Shown here piece after piece: positions 48,260-60,113 of a stretch of 64,000 nucleotides of DNA. The DNA is from Nannobrachium achirus (Eukaryota; Chordata; Actinopteri; Myctophiformes; Myctophidae). The stretch covers positions 12,892,230-12,956,229 of the forward strand of contig OY997655.1 in assembly GCA_963921795.1 (NCBI GenBank), in the 5' to 3' direction. The notes beneath the pieces are model-generated. The model ran no database searches. It saw only the letters and a program-made list of their open reading frames with translations, and was not told where the DNA came from. The position numbers and the translations under genes were made by a program. Every line of letters starts with the position of its first letter. Position 1 is the first letter of the stretch.

Positions 48260-48405
48260 GGCAGATAGGGTTAGATTTAGGCATAGTTTGACTGAGGTTA
48301 GGGTTAGGTTTAGGCATTGTTTTACTGAGGTTAGGTTTAGGGTTAGGGTTAGGTTTAGGCATAGTTTTACTGAGATCAGGGTTAGGGTTAAGGTTAGGTT
48401 TAGGT
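48260..48405. repeat. Degenerate telomere-like (TTAGGG) minisatellite, locus 2
   Basis: GGGTTAGGTTTAGGCAT and AGTTTTACTGAGGTTAGGG recur about four times. It sits within a larger inverted repeat, 48211-48498 (ATCACACCACAGCTCCAGG and its complement). Confidence 0.75.
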
Positions 48406-48503
48406 GGTCGGACCACCCGGCACCTCCACACGGTGTAGCTCTGGGTCAGCCAATCAAAAGCTTCCGTGGGTGGGGTTTGCCTGGAGCTGTGGTGTGATAA
48501 CTA

Positions 48504-49035
48504 AAGCCCGACCGATACCATTTTCTCCGACCGATACCGATATCCGATGTTGGAGAGTGCTAGAGCACCGATACCGATACCGATACCGATACCGATGTTT
48601 TGTAAAAATCATTTTTTATTCATTTAAGATCATTTAATTGACTGCTTGCCCCTCGGATAAATGGTCAGATTATTGCTTTTTTTGTGCTTTTCATGTCAAA
48701 CTTTGAGTTTGGTCACAGTTATCAATTTCTATTGCTTGTTGGATAATAATACTCTTTTAATTTGGGGGTTCTGCTGTGTTTTGTCTCGTTTATGAATTAA
48801 TATGTGTCTTTTATCCGGCAACGGTCCCCTATTCCGAAACACCGTTTTTCCGACGGACCCCTATTACGAAAAAAAATAGAAACACACCTCTATTCCGAAT
48901 ATAAGACTCTCTCCCCTTTGCTCACCCCCCCCCCCCCCCTCTCAACCCCCCCTCAACCCCCCCTCACCCCTCGCGCTCATTACTTAGAAACACCCATCAC
49001 CCATTCCCTCTCAACCCTTGCGCTCATCCCCCCCC

Positions 49036-49080
<45 letters not shown>

Positions 49081-49933
49081 CCGCTCCCCGCTTTCTCTCT
49101 GTCTCTCTCTCATTTCAGTTTGCGATGCACGCAATGCATGTAAAGCCATGGGAATTAAGGAATGCACGCACTGCCACGCACGGTCAATAGGCCTAATCAA
49201 CCCATAAACAAACATGATACAATTGATTTAAGTTCTTTATGAGGAGATGGAGAGGAGACAGTTGGAAGAACACCACCAAAGTCTTTTAAACTCTCCCAAA
49301 GTTGCATAACGTGCGCATGCCATGGATGCACTGTGTCACCACTCGACACAGTGAGTACTGATCAGCCTTTTTAATTCATTGCTCATCTATCAACCTTATG
49401 AAACAGTCAAGACATTGTATTGTTGGCATGAAACATGATTGTGAAAGCAGTGTGCCACATGCAGACACAGCCTGCGCGATTATAGTCCAATGAATTCCCT
49501 TATGCAAGATTGAAGCTGTTTTAGCCTACTTTTCATTCAATTCGTTTTCAGTCCCATGCAATGCAGTAGGCCTAATACTTTAACTGTTGCTAATGGCTGT
49601 TTGTGCACCTGCTTGTAATGTATGCATTACAATTATTATGTCCGGTATTTTTTTCAGATGTCCAGTACATTTTTATCATGCCGGTCACGGTGACCGGCCG
49701 TTTAAAATCCTAGCACGAAGTCTGATATAATGGAATTCATGCTCATATAAATGCCTACTTCTGCTGCTACTTAACATGATATGACAGTGAAATTAGAATC
49801 ATTTAGGAGAGAGAAAGGCCTTCTTCTGAATGTGTGAGTGGCTTATTGGAGGGCTGTAGGCCTATCTTTGATGCGGGCATCTGATGGTTACATTTCAACA
49901 TATAGTTCTATTGTTTTATTACTGTAGGCATAA

Positions 49934-49992
<59 letters not shown>

Positions 49993-50662
49993 CAGAAGCA
50001 GAACGGACTGCGCCTAAACACTGTTCGAACGGTGTGAACGGACTATAGGGACTCCTGGACTAAATATTGAATAATAGCCTAAATAATTGGCTATTCGGAA
50101 TAGCGGGGTCTTATATAAAAATTATAACCACCGCTACTCCGAACAATGGAAGTCTACGTTCGGAAAAGCGGTGCGAAGGAATAGCGGTGTGTAACCCTTT
50201 TATCCAAACGTAAAGTTTGATTTGCTCATGGATTCGCACGGCGGCTCTGCAAAGTGCAGACAGCCGCCATGCATTGCCAAGCAATTAAACAACACAAGTT
50301 CTATAGTCTATAGTCAGACATCTATATTTCTCTGTGGATTTTCACATAGGCCTACACACCTTCCTCCACCGCAACATGAAAAATCAGAGTTAGACACACA
50401 GATGTGGTGAGTGAACGACACACGAGAGGCAGCAGCTCCAGTAGTGTTGGCTTGCATCTTGGACTATTATACTGCACTCTGCTGGATAATTCTGGTATTG
50501 CCCACACATAGGCCTATATAACTCAGGGTTTCATGCTCTATCCGCAGACATGTTACAGACAATTAATATATCGGATATCGGTGGAATAATTCACCGATAC
50601 CGATACCGATTGCTCCAAAACGACCGATATATCGAATTGACCGATATATCGGTCGGGCTCTA
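48504..50662. mobile_element. hAT MITE family TAGAGCCCGACCGATA, second copy, split by a Mutator-like element
   Basis: Starts TAAAGCCCGACCGATACC and ends TATCGGTCGGGCTCTA. Removing 48817-50205 leaves a sequence collinear with 25739-26433. It lies in socs3 intron 2. No clean 8-bp duplication was found. Confidence 0.85.
48817..50196. mobile_element. Non-autonomous element with 9-bp duplication CTTTTATCC (Mutator-like)
   Basis: CTTTTATCC occurs at 48808-48816 and 50197-50205. Inverted ends are GGCAACGGTCCCCTATTCC and, on the other strand, GGTTACACACCGCTATTCC, both continuing into TTTTCCGA. The related hAT copy at 25739 has one CTTTTATCC and no insert, confirming the boundaries. The interior has poly-C, (TC)n and (AG)n tracts and no transposase. 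A 9-bp duplication with long ends fits Mutator-like elements; the class is inferred. Confidence 0.75.
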
Positions 50663-51002
50663 ACACCACAGTAACGTGTCCCTGACGCATTATTTTAAAT
50701 AAAGGACTCATTAAACTAAGCATCAGTTCATCCCGGGGATGCTTACAACTCTATCCTTCCTGCTATCATTTCACTGCACCAGTTGAGCTGCATGTGGTGG
50801 AGTCTCCACAGCTGTGAGTTCTGGCATTATTGATGAGATGATTGAGATTGTCTTGTAAATCCATGCTTCTGTCCTTTATTAACTACATACAAGTAGCTAT
50901 TTGCCACTATTTGTTGTTTTCACCGTTGATACATAAAGCGTGTGTCTGGGACCCATTTGAATGGCCACCTGTGGGTCCCGGAAGCCATTACATTGAAAAC
51001 CA

Positions 51003-51452
51003 CCATGATTGGAGGAAGGCCCCACTCTATCCAGTTTTTGAAACTTATTTTTTTCTCCTCACAGGAGATAAGGCTGAAGTCCAAATATGGACCAAACACC
51101 CTATAGTAACTAGTACTATCAGAACATAGACCCAGTTTGTTATTGTTTGAATTAAATGAAATCACTTACCATGACGTTAACAGCACACGGTACAGTGGAT
51201 ACAGTTCAGGTTGGCTCTAGTAGGGCCTTACGCACACACCAAGGCCCGCCCCCACTCGATCATGATTGGAGGAAGGCCCTCACTGACTCTATCCTGATTG
51301 GAGGAAGGCCGTCACCTACAGGGAAAACTGAAACAGCTTTCTTCTCCTCACAGGGGATAGGGCGGAAGTCCTTATATGGACCAAACACTTTATAGTAACT
51401 AGTACTATCAGAACATAGACCCATTTTGTTATTATTTGAATTAAATGAAAAA
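51003..51452. repeat. Tandem duplication in socs3 intron 2
   Basis: CATGATTGGAGGAAGGCCC ... TATAGTAACTAGTACTATCA ... GAATTAAATGAAA occurs at 51003-51162 and again at 51260-51452. The second copy ends exactly where Helentron-like copy c starts. Confidence 0.8.
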
Positions 51453-52420
51453 TCACACCCAATGTGAAGTGAGCGGTGGTCGTGCTTGCATAACGTCTTC
51501 AGACTAGGATTTGAGTCTAGGATGTACAGGCTATGCTACACACACACGTTTTTGCGACCGTTAGGGAGCAGTTTACTATGAAAACCTCCACCGGCCGTCC
51601 GTCCGTCCGTCCGTCCGTCCGTCACGTTTTGTGACCATCAACAAACGTCACACCTTTGTTGATGTTTAAATCGAAGAGTCTTGGTCAAATACTTCTGTTG
51701 GTTTCTGAACTGATCATTTGTACAATTCAGCTGTGTTTGCTCGTGTCATCATGATGAGGTCATAAATCAGCCATGCCCAAATATAGATTTTACGGGTTTA
51801 CATGCTTACTCAGTTATTCGTTATGTGAAAGTCCTATGACGTCTATGATATCTGACATCATCATACATACATTCCCTTTTATGCCCATAAATGGAGATCC
51901 CCTCTGTAGAACCAGCCACTGACATCACTGTAATGTCAGGGGAACCAAATCCCTTTTATGCCCATATATGGAGATCCCTGTGATGCCAGGGGAACCAAAT
52001 CCCTTTTATGCCCATATATGGAGATATGGAGATCCCCGTGTTGCCAGGGTAACCAAATCCATTTTATGCCCATATATGGAGATCCCTGTGATGCCAGGGG
52101 AACCAAATCCCTTTTACGCCCATATATGGAGATCCCTTATGTCATCAATATTAAGCCCATATCTGTGAATATCTTTGGGTACCAGATGTCTCCATATATG
52201 GTTAAATGGTCCGATATACATCACTGGCCAGAAGACCAAGAAATGGTGCAACCTCGCCCTTTGCTTTTCTCCCTTAGGCATCTTACTGGTGGAGATAAGC
52301 GACCGTTGGTCGCTTATCTCCCGATTAGGGAGTCTTACTGGTGCTATGGCAAAACGCTGAGGAAAAAGGCTACAGACACACGCACAGCCACTCTATGGAG
52401 CGGTTTACCACTGCTCAAAA
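51449..52420 (-). mobile_element. Helentron-like non-autonomous element, copy c, with 50-bp tandem repeats
   Basis: On the minus strand it begins TTTTGAGCAGTGGTAAACC and ends ACCACCGCTCACTTCACATT plus GGGTGTGATT. The empty site is preserved at 51151-51170 (ATTAAATGAAATCACTTACC) in a duplicated flank. The interior includes about five units of a roughly 50-bp repeat at 51872-52137 and (CCGT)n at 51595-51622. Confidence 0.65.
51872..52137. repeat. About 50-bp tandem repeat inside Helentron-like copy c
   Basis: CCCTTTTATGCCCATATATG followed by GAGATCCCTGTGATGCCAGG recurs about five times with small indels. Confidence 0.8.
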
Positions 52421-52554
52421 ATCGCTTACACTACATTTAAGGCTAAGAGGATAACACAAAAAGGTCCCGGGGGACTTGTGTCCATTGTGGTCCTATATGG
52501 AACCGTCGCTCACGTGTGGTCTGTCGTGCGTGCCAAGGAAGACCGCATGCAGCG

Positions 52555-52700
52555 TGCCAAGAGTTACATTTTACAATTGACAATTTAGGCATTTAGCAGG
52601 CGCTCTCTTATCCAGTGCGACTTACATTAAGCAAGGTAATTGCAGACATAGAATGCAGAGTTACAGTGTTACAGCTAAACCAAGAACCTAGGCTAGCATC
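52555..52700. repeat. Dispersed teleost repeat (CATTTAGCAGGCGCTC type)
   Basis: GGCATTTAGCAGGCGCTCTC and TTATCCAGTGCGACTTACAT are a very common fish repeat motif; its class is not assigned here. Confidence 0.5.
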
Positions 52701-54262
52701 GATCTAACTATATGGAAATAATAATCTGTCCATTGAAACTATGGGATACCAGGTAAACAATGAACCTAGCATCTGTTTAAATTTAACATGCAAAATTACA
52801 TTTTTAACATTGGGATGAAGAAAACAAAGTTTGCAAGGTGCAGACCCATGTAGACTGTAGAGACATATTTCTGTGTAGAATGTCCATCGACGTTTTTACA
52901 CAATATACTGTATAATAAAGTGGTAGAATTTTTCACTCAGGTAGAATTTGAATTCCCTAACACAGTGTTTCTACATTGCACCATTGATACTTTTACAGTA
53001 CTTAGGTAAAAAAAAGAAAATGTGAGCTTTGAATTATTGGCTTGGCAACCGATTTGAACAGGAAACACAAATGGCACCTTTAGGTGTCTGCTGGCTGCTG
53101 CCAAGTCTCTCAGATACAAAGCTGTGGCTGAATGAACCGGAACGGTGAATGCCACGTACCGTGTGCCACCTCCTGGAAACCCGGGACGACAGCCATGCTC
53201 ACTGCCAGTTATGCAGAGGAGGAAGTGTCTGTGCTGTGCGCTAAAGCTATGGCAGAGCTCTTTGGCTTTCTATTGGCTCCTTTCATCCATGAAAAGGCTC
53301 ACCCAGAGGCTTCCATAACCTGAAACCCAGTGATGGATTGTTTGCTTACGTTTCCTTTATAACCAGAACAAGGGGCGAGGATCCGGCTTGTAAGTTGAGG
53401 CGATATAGGAAGAGCCAGTTCATATGAACGGCTGCTAGTTTAGCTGTTTATTTCCCCCAACTGCTGGAGTCAGAAACAACAACTCTCTATTCAAGTGGAT
53501 GGGGTTACTTTGCACTTGATTTTATTACCTTAATAAACATTAGCTACATTTCCATAAAGCTTTTTCGAAAATAGGAAGCGAATCATCAGTAAGTCGAAAA
53601 AAGAAATTGCCTGTTTCCATTCACTAATAAAGTGTGATTCTTGGGAGATAGTTCATGAAATAAGCAGTCGGTATTTTTCCAGTCAAGTGAGACACATTAT
53701 TGGACATGAATTTTACTTTTTATAAAGAAATATTATACACAGACTCACAGCTTTGTAGCCTAGGCTATTATTTGTCTGCAAGTTAGAGGGTAGCACGGGA
53801 CCAACAAATGGGAGCAGAGGATATCTGGACCCAACATATGGCACCGAGAGTGGATCCGGTCCGAAACTGAGCTGAATTATATTGGATCCGATCATAAAAT
53901 GGACCCAAACTGGCTGGGACTTTAGACCTGTAGCCTACTGTGTCTGATGCTTATTTTCACCATTACTTTGAGTGAGACTGGTCGTTTGAGAACTACTGAT
54001 TAGCTTGATTGACAAGCTTCCAACCAAGAGCATTTATTGACCCCCCAATCTGTCCCAACCAATAGGAGGGACCTTAAGGGGGTCCCTTCCATATATTTTC
54101 AAATGTGGGGCTAATAAGTGTCAATTTGGGGGTGCTTGACATAAAATATTTTGAGAACCACTGCATTAGAATACAAACTCTGAACAAAACAGTAAGAGGT
54201 TTCCAATGGCGATGCTATGTACTGTATGTATAACGCGTGCTTCTTGTTTTCCCTTCCTCCAG

Positions 54263-54823
54263 GTGATGTGCGTGCTGCGTAAGCTCCAGGAGAGCGGCTT
54301 CTACTGGGGCGCGGTGGGGGGCCGCGAGGCCTCGTCGCTGCTGCGCGCCGAGCCCCCCGGCACCTTCCTGGTGCGCGACTCCTCGGACCACCACCACTTC
54401 TTCACGCTGTCCGTGCAGACGGCGCGCGGCACCAAGAACCTGCGCATCCACAGCGAGGGCGGCTTCTTCTTCCTGCAGCCCGACCCGCGCAGCACGCATG
54501 AGCCGCCGCGCTTCGACTGCGTGCTCAAGCTCCTGGCCCACTACATGGGGAAAGGGCCGGGGGCAGGGGGGGCGGGTGCCGCCGCCGCCAGAGGGGCCGG
54601 GGGGGCCGCCGCGGCGGGGAGCGGCAGCGTCTACCTGATCCACACCGGAGGCGAGCGTCTCCCGCTGGAGCTGACGCGGCCGCTCTCCTCCTCGCTCTCC
54701 TCGCTGCAGCACCTGTGCCGCAAGACGCTGAACAACAGCGTGGGCTGGGTGGGGCCGCAGCACGCCGAGGGCCTGCCGCACACGCTCAGAGACTTCCTGG
54801 AGGAGTACGACGCCCCCATATGA
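54263..54823 (+). CDS. socs3: socs3 exon 3: extended SH2 domain, Gly/Ala insert and SOCS box
   Basis: Socs3 is a cytokine-inducible inhibitor that binds phosphotyrosines of gp130-type receptors and JAKs and recruits elongin B/C and cullin 5 for ubiquitination. This exon follows TTCCTCCAG and encodes 186 residues in phase with exon 2 (234 in total, against about 200-225 usually). It begins VMCVLRKLQESGFYWGAVGG, then the SH2 domain with FLVRDSSDHHHFFTLSV (the phosphotyrosine-binding Arg present), GTKNLRI and FDCVLKLLAHYM. A Gly/Ala-rich stretch replaces the usual PEST insert. The SOCS box follows: BC box SLQHLCRKTL, Cul5 box LPHTLRDFL, ending EEYDAPI. SH2 details favour SOCS3 over CISH and SOCS1/2; whether it is the a or b teleost paralogue is undecided. 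Confidence 0.95.
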   Translation: MMCVLRKLQESGFYWGAVGGREASSLLRAEPPGTFLVRDSSDHHHFFTLSVQTARGTKNLRIHSEGGFFFLQPDPRSTHEPPRFDCVLKLLAHYMGKGPGAGGAGAAAARGAGGAAAAGSGSVYLIHTGGERLPLELTRPLSSSLSSLQHLCRKTLNNSVGWVGPQHAEGLPHTLRDFLEEYDAPI

Positions 54824-55458
54824 CTTGAACCGTCGGGTAAAACCAACCCACAAGGGGATTCTTTTCCAGTTTGAACGCGTTGTGCGGCGGCCAGAGTAGG
54901 CTATATAGCCTTCCTGGTGTGTGCGCCGGCACTTTTCCGCGGCACGCCGGCTGTTGACAAGGCGACTGACCAGAAGTGGATCCACGGCACGGCGCGGGAG
55001 GTCAGTTGTCGTAACCGAGCGCACGTCCGGGCGGACCAGAGAGACGTGTGTGTTCACACGGACGGACGGGGCGCTAGGGGGAGGGGTTGTCTTCGGTTTC
55101 CAGACCTTCCCGTTCGCCAGCGCCGTGATCTGGGAAGTGACAGCGGAGACTCGTCTGGGTAACCACGGATACCTCACTCGTCGTTTCTCCCCACATCGTG
55201 AAAAAAAAAAAAACAGCCGACCCGAGGTGGGCTGCAGGTGAAAGCCAAAGGTCAAGGGGGGTCAAGAAGGACCTCCTTGGATTGGCTCAGACGCAGAGCG
55301 GAGCCTCGTAGAAGTTTCTTTTGTTTCCTTTTTCTTTGTTTTTTATTTCTAAACCCGATCGGTCGATTGTTGACGATGACAATGAAAGCATGATCGACAC
55401 ATCACAGTGAGGTCTGCAGGCTCTGTGTGTGCTTCACTAGAACAGTGGTTCTATAGAT

Positions 55459-55898
55459 CAGTGGTTCTCAACCTTTTCAGGCCGTGACCCCCAAATAATC
55501 ATATTTTAACTGGGGAATCCCCCACCCTGATGAGACTAAGAGTTGAGGAATTACATTTTGTTAAACACGGTTCTATTTTGAAAATAGCAGATCTATAATG
55601 CTCACAACGCCTTGTGTTGCGGGGCATTGTGAACGTTAGAGATCTGCTATTTTCACATTATCTGCCTCTAATATTAGACAATTTGGTCAATGTGTAATTT
55701 GTCATTTTAGAGAGGTATTAAAAAGTCCTTAAAATGTCACTTTAGAAGATTCCCTCTATACACTCAAACCGTATGCTGGTTTGTTTACTGTTGAGTGACA
55801 AAACAACGTTTCACATTAATAGTTAATCATCTGGGGACCCCCCCAAAATAAGTTTGGGACCCCCCTGGGGGTCCCGACCCAGAGGTTGAGAACCACTG
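55459..55898. mobile_element. hAT MITE CAGTGGTTCTCAACC with H1
   Basis: Ends CAGTGGTTCTCAACCTTTTC and GAGGTTGAGAACCACTG. Flanks CTATAGAT and CTCTAGAC agree at 6 of 8 bases. H1 lies at 55579-55654. It is 635 bp past the socs3 stop codon, so it may be inside the 3' UTR. Confidence 0.8.
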
Positions 55899-56175
55899 CT
55901 CTAGACTTGTGGTCCTGTGTTTCCCCCCCGTCCAGTCCAGTCCTCTCCTTTCCTGGCCTTTTCAGTCGGTCTCCTCCGGTCTGACATTTAGAACAATCTG
56001 GATCAGTGGACAGAGAGAAAGAGCACTGAACACTGAGGAGAGAGAGAGAGGGAGAGAGAGAGAGAGGGAGAGGGGGAGGTGGGGGGAGTGATGGGGGAAA
56101 AGTCCAAAGAACTACGAGGGACCCGAAGCAGAGAGAGTGTTTGTTTGTCTGTGTGAGTGTTGGAGAGAGAGAGAA

Positions 56176-56179
56176 TGTG

Positions 56180-56235
<56 letters not shown>

Positions 56236-56276
56236 TGACAGAGTGAGAGAATACAGTATGTGTGTGCGTGTCTGCG

Positions 56277-56342
<66 letters not shown>

Positions 56343-56421
56343 GTGGTGGCGTACACATTTCCACTGCAGCTTCCCAGCCGGCATTGCCTCATAGAAGGGT
56401 GTGGGGCAAATCATGGAGACG

Positions 56422-56495
<74 letters not shown>
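56176..56495. repeat. (GT)n/(CA)n cluster downstream of socs3
   Basis: (GT)n at 56178-56225 and 56276-56341 and (CA)n at 56423-56495, in opposite strand sense, so the region can fold into a long hairpin. Confidence 0.9.
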
Positions 56496-56501
<6 letters not shown>

Positions 56502-57088
56502 TCATGTCCACCTTGGAACAAAGGATGCAGAAACCTTGCATCTCCATATTTGATCGTTCAGTTCTTTTTTTCTTTTTTTCTCACAAATCAATGCCCTATT
56601 TTATACTTTGCCTTATGACAGTAGACGGGCTGTTTTCACTGTTTTCCAACATTTCCAGAAAAACATTTCAGATGCCTGCCCGTGGCTAAGTCCTCCCTGT
56701 TGTGTTTTGATACTTAAATCGAACCAATGAAAACTGTCAACAAGCGACTAAACGATGACTACAATAGAACCATTGCAAAACAGGTTTTCTTCGTTGTTTT
56801 GGACAGGCAAGGTTTCTAGCCGACAGCTACGAGGACGACCGCAAAAGCGCCTCTCTTCCTCCTCTCCTCTTTATTCCCTTCTATCGTCATCAACCGTCCT
56901 CCCTCCGTCCCTCTGTCTCTCTCAGGGTACAGTACATGCTCTGACAGTGACAGAACGCAGACCGTTGTTGTCACTGGGACGAGAGCCGTGGCGCACGACC
57001 AAGACAAACGGTAGACCATGTTATCTTTTTATTATCCAACTACACCAGTGCCTCTCCAACTGTTGTTGTAGTCTCAAGGACCTCCCAT

Positions 57089-57166
57089 AACTCTTGAGAG
57101 CGTACGAATGGAACCAAATGGACCCGTAAGGGTCCGTTTGGTTCCATTTGCACGCTCTCAAGAGTT
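57089..57166. repeat. H2 hairpin, most perfect copy
   Basis: AACTCTTGAGAGCGTACGAA...GGAACCAAATGGACCC folds back almost completely (3 mismatches in 37 bp). Related hairpins: 58842-58903, 59161-59229 and 60424-60482, the split copy at 6679-6985, and a half at 39672-39700. All contain TGGTTCCATTTGTACACTCT or a close variant. Confidence 0.8.
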
Positions 57167-57947
57167 ACAGACCTGTAACTTGTACTTGTACTTGTTCTAG
57201 AAGAAACTATAGTATAGTGTGTTAGAGTTTCTTGTACAAGAAACTAGAGTTTCTTGTACTTAGACAGAGTTACAGACCTGTAAAGGGTTCATTTAGAACC
57301 CCTTCAAGGAACCCTGAGGGACCCTGGACCCCCCACTCTGAAAACCGCTGAACTACTATAAAAGCTACGATCCGTCGGTTTTATGTCCGTTGTCTCCCTC
57401 TCCCGACGGAGAGACTTAATCGCAACAACGTCCGGACTTAGAAAAAAGATGGCGGCTACTGCCTGCTGTAGTGTCCAATCCCGGTGCGCCGCCTGCTTCA
57501 AACCACCTTTATTGACATCGTCAACCGGTCGTGTCCTACGTTACGTATACCTGCCCCCGGGGTTTTAGGTTTTCTAAGCGGCAGGGTGGGGAGGACCAAG
57601 CTCCAGCCACTGCACTTTGTGCTTTAGTTATGTTGCATTAACTTACTGCATCGCGTTTTGTGAATTAAAACAAGTCCGACAAGGAGGTAGGGTGGGAGGG
57701 AGGGGAGAGGTCAGACTAAAGGAGAGTGGGAAATAGGATTAGGAAAAAAGAGGGGAGAGGGAGATGGGGGGATGGGGAATTAGAGGAGCTTGGAGGGGAA
57801 TAAAACAAGAGGAAGAAACGGTCACCTTGATCACTGGTGAAGATGCTTGCGACCTGGAGCAGAGCCAGTTTCACAGACAAGAGCCTGACGGATAGTTAGA
57901 TAATACTTCATCCTTGACACTCGCTGAAAAATAACTGATCCTCATCA

Positions 57948-57949
57948 TT

Positions 57950-57983
<34 letters not shown>

Positions 57984-58160
57984 ATTTATTGACAGTTTGC
58001 AAAGACAAGCACAGGAAAGCACAGTACAATACAAGGTCTGCTAATAGGATTTTAAACCCAAGAAGGCCTATATGGGGTCCTAAGTTTGTACTCAATCCGT
58101 CATGTTCAGGCGAGAAGTTATTTTGAGCAAGCGACAGAAATCGTAGGACAAAGTGTAAAT
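57948..58160 (-). mobile_element. LINE 3' fragment with (GATT)n tail
   Basis: (GATT)n followed by GAATAATTTATTGACAGTTT reads on the minus strand as a 3' end with an (AATC)n tail. A bare (AATC)n tract at 45832-45870 may be a second trace. Confidence 0.5.
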
Positions 58161-59225
58161 TAGCCATGAGCCTGGTGGTCACACCCCCATTTGAATAGAT
58201 TTTGTGGCGGGGACCCTGATGATAAGAGAAGATTTGCCAGCATTTTGTCTGTGTGAGCTTGAGGAAAAATAAAATAAGTGTTTAAACTTACTCATCTTGC
58301 TGGGGACCCCACTGGAACCCTCTCAAAGGGCCCCTGGGGGGTCCCTGGACCCTACCTTGACAAGCAGTGCCTACATGTTAACGTTAATCTCTGTAAGAGG
58401 GGAAACGTTCCAAGGTTGATTGTGTGAAAAACCGGCCTGCCGTTTTCTCCTCCATAAATCTGCTCCCCTTTGCGTCTGCTTGCTTCACTGACTGTATGAA
58501 AACGTCCCACTCTTTTGGTGTGTGTGTGTGTGTGCGCGTGTGTGCATGTCTGTGTGTGTGCGCGTGTGTGTGTGCATGCGTGTGTGTGTGCATGCGTGTG
58601 TGCCTGTGTGTGCAACTGTGCATGTGTGCGTGTGTGTCAGCTTCAGTAACACGTCTCTCAACAAAAGCAACTGCTATCACCCATAGGAAAGCTAGCCATA
58701 TCAGAAAGATATTGGTCCTCTCCCTTACTCCCATCACACAGGTGTTACCAATGATTCTAACGGCTATAAGGCTCTGTTCCCTTTAGTGTAGCTCCCACAG
58801 TGGTTCTCAAAGGTTCTTTCAAGGACCCCCGGCCATAACTCCTGAGAGTGTACAAAATTACAGGGTCCATTTGCTTCCATTTGTACCCACTCAGAGTTAC
58901 ACACCTGCAAGGGGCCATAATATGGAGCCCCCTCCAGGAACCGTGAGAGGGTCCCTGGACCACACTTTGAGACCCAATGGTGTAGCAGAGTGTTTCCAGC
59001 GAGCCAACACATGCACAATATCAGCACCCGGCCTGGCTCTGTTTGAGGCCCAGTTTATCTCCAATATGGCAGCTGTGCATAGAGCCTGTTCCCTATACAC
59101 CAGTGGATCTCAAAGTGGATTCCAGGGTTCCTTTAAGGGGGTCTAAATTGACCCATACAAGTCTGTAACTCTAACAGTGTACACATGGAACCCAATGATT
59201 TGGTTCCATTTGTACACTGTTAGAG

Positions 59226-59826
59226 TTAACCCATTTAGGCCTAGAATTATTGAATGCTTTAACCAGTGAAAAATAGCAGATATACAAGCTCACAGCGCGG
59301 CACCGAGTGCCGTGCTGTGAGCTTGTAGATCTGCTATTTTTGAAAAAGTCGTGAAAATGTGTGCAAATCTTTGACTATATGTATTTTCAAAGCGAACTTT
59401 TGTAATTACAATTTTGCTTCTGTGTGGTCCCTGGAACTAAATATTTTGAGATGGGGGTCCGTGGCCAAATACATATCATTTTGGGGGTCCTTCACATGAA
59501 AAGGTTTGAGAACCACTGGCATAGTAGTCTCTCAAGAACAGACTAACTGAGCTCCAGTTGAGTGAAAAGGACCTTTTCTTTGACGATGGCTGGCCAGATT
59601 GCTGACATATAGAAACACAGGTTTTTCAAAAAACCTTAGAAGGATTCAAAAGACACGCATAGAATCGGGTCAAAATTCTAATTTTCACGATTTTTCAAAA
59701 ATAGCAGATCTACAAGCTCGCAGCGCGGCACTCGGTGCCGCGCTGTGAGCTTGTATATCTGCTATTTTTCAATAGTTAAAGCATAAAATAATGATACGCA
59801 ATAATGTGTACCCGTTCTAAATGTTA
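59226..59826 (-). repeat. R composite repeat, most complete reverse copy
   Basis: TTAACCCATTTAGGCCTAGA opens it, H1 is at 59269-59341, then GGTTTGAGAACCACTG, GACTAACTGAGCTCCAGTTG, H1 again at 59697-59769 and AATAGTTAAAGCATAAAATA. It is collinear with the reverse complement of 33718-34346. Confidence 0.75.
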
Positions 59827-60081
59827 AGAGGAGACCTTGATATGTGAACGTTTGAGAGACACTGCCCTACACTATCTGCACAGTCAGGAAAGGAGAGGAG
59901 GATGTAGGAAAGGGAGGTGGGAAAGGGGCCGTGATAATGATGTGATTATGTAATGATCCCCGTATCGAGTTTCTCTCTTCCTTCATTCATTACCTCCAAC
60001 CAAGGTGTGTCTCTCTGGCTTATTGTGATGGGAAAGAAACACAAGTCTTCCCAGGTATATTTGTGATACATCTGATGCCTG

Positions 60082-60113
<32 letters not shown>

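Larger units (their letters stand above)
48011..54262 (+). other. socs3 intron 2, within the coding sequence
   Basis: GTCAGT donor to TTCCTCCAG acceptor, 6252 bp, phase 0. About two thirds is identifiable repeats (telomere-like block, split hAT, Mutator-like element, tandem duplication, Helentron-like copy c). Positions 52700-54050 show nothing recognisable apart from short repeat traces. Confidence 0.85.

Noticed and set aside
54215-55255. 346-codon minus-strand open frame opposite socs3 exon 3
   Set aside because: It is the antisense shadow of a GC-rich coding exon; no recognisable domain, and the plus strand is a clear SH2/SOCS-box sequence.
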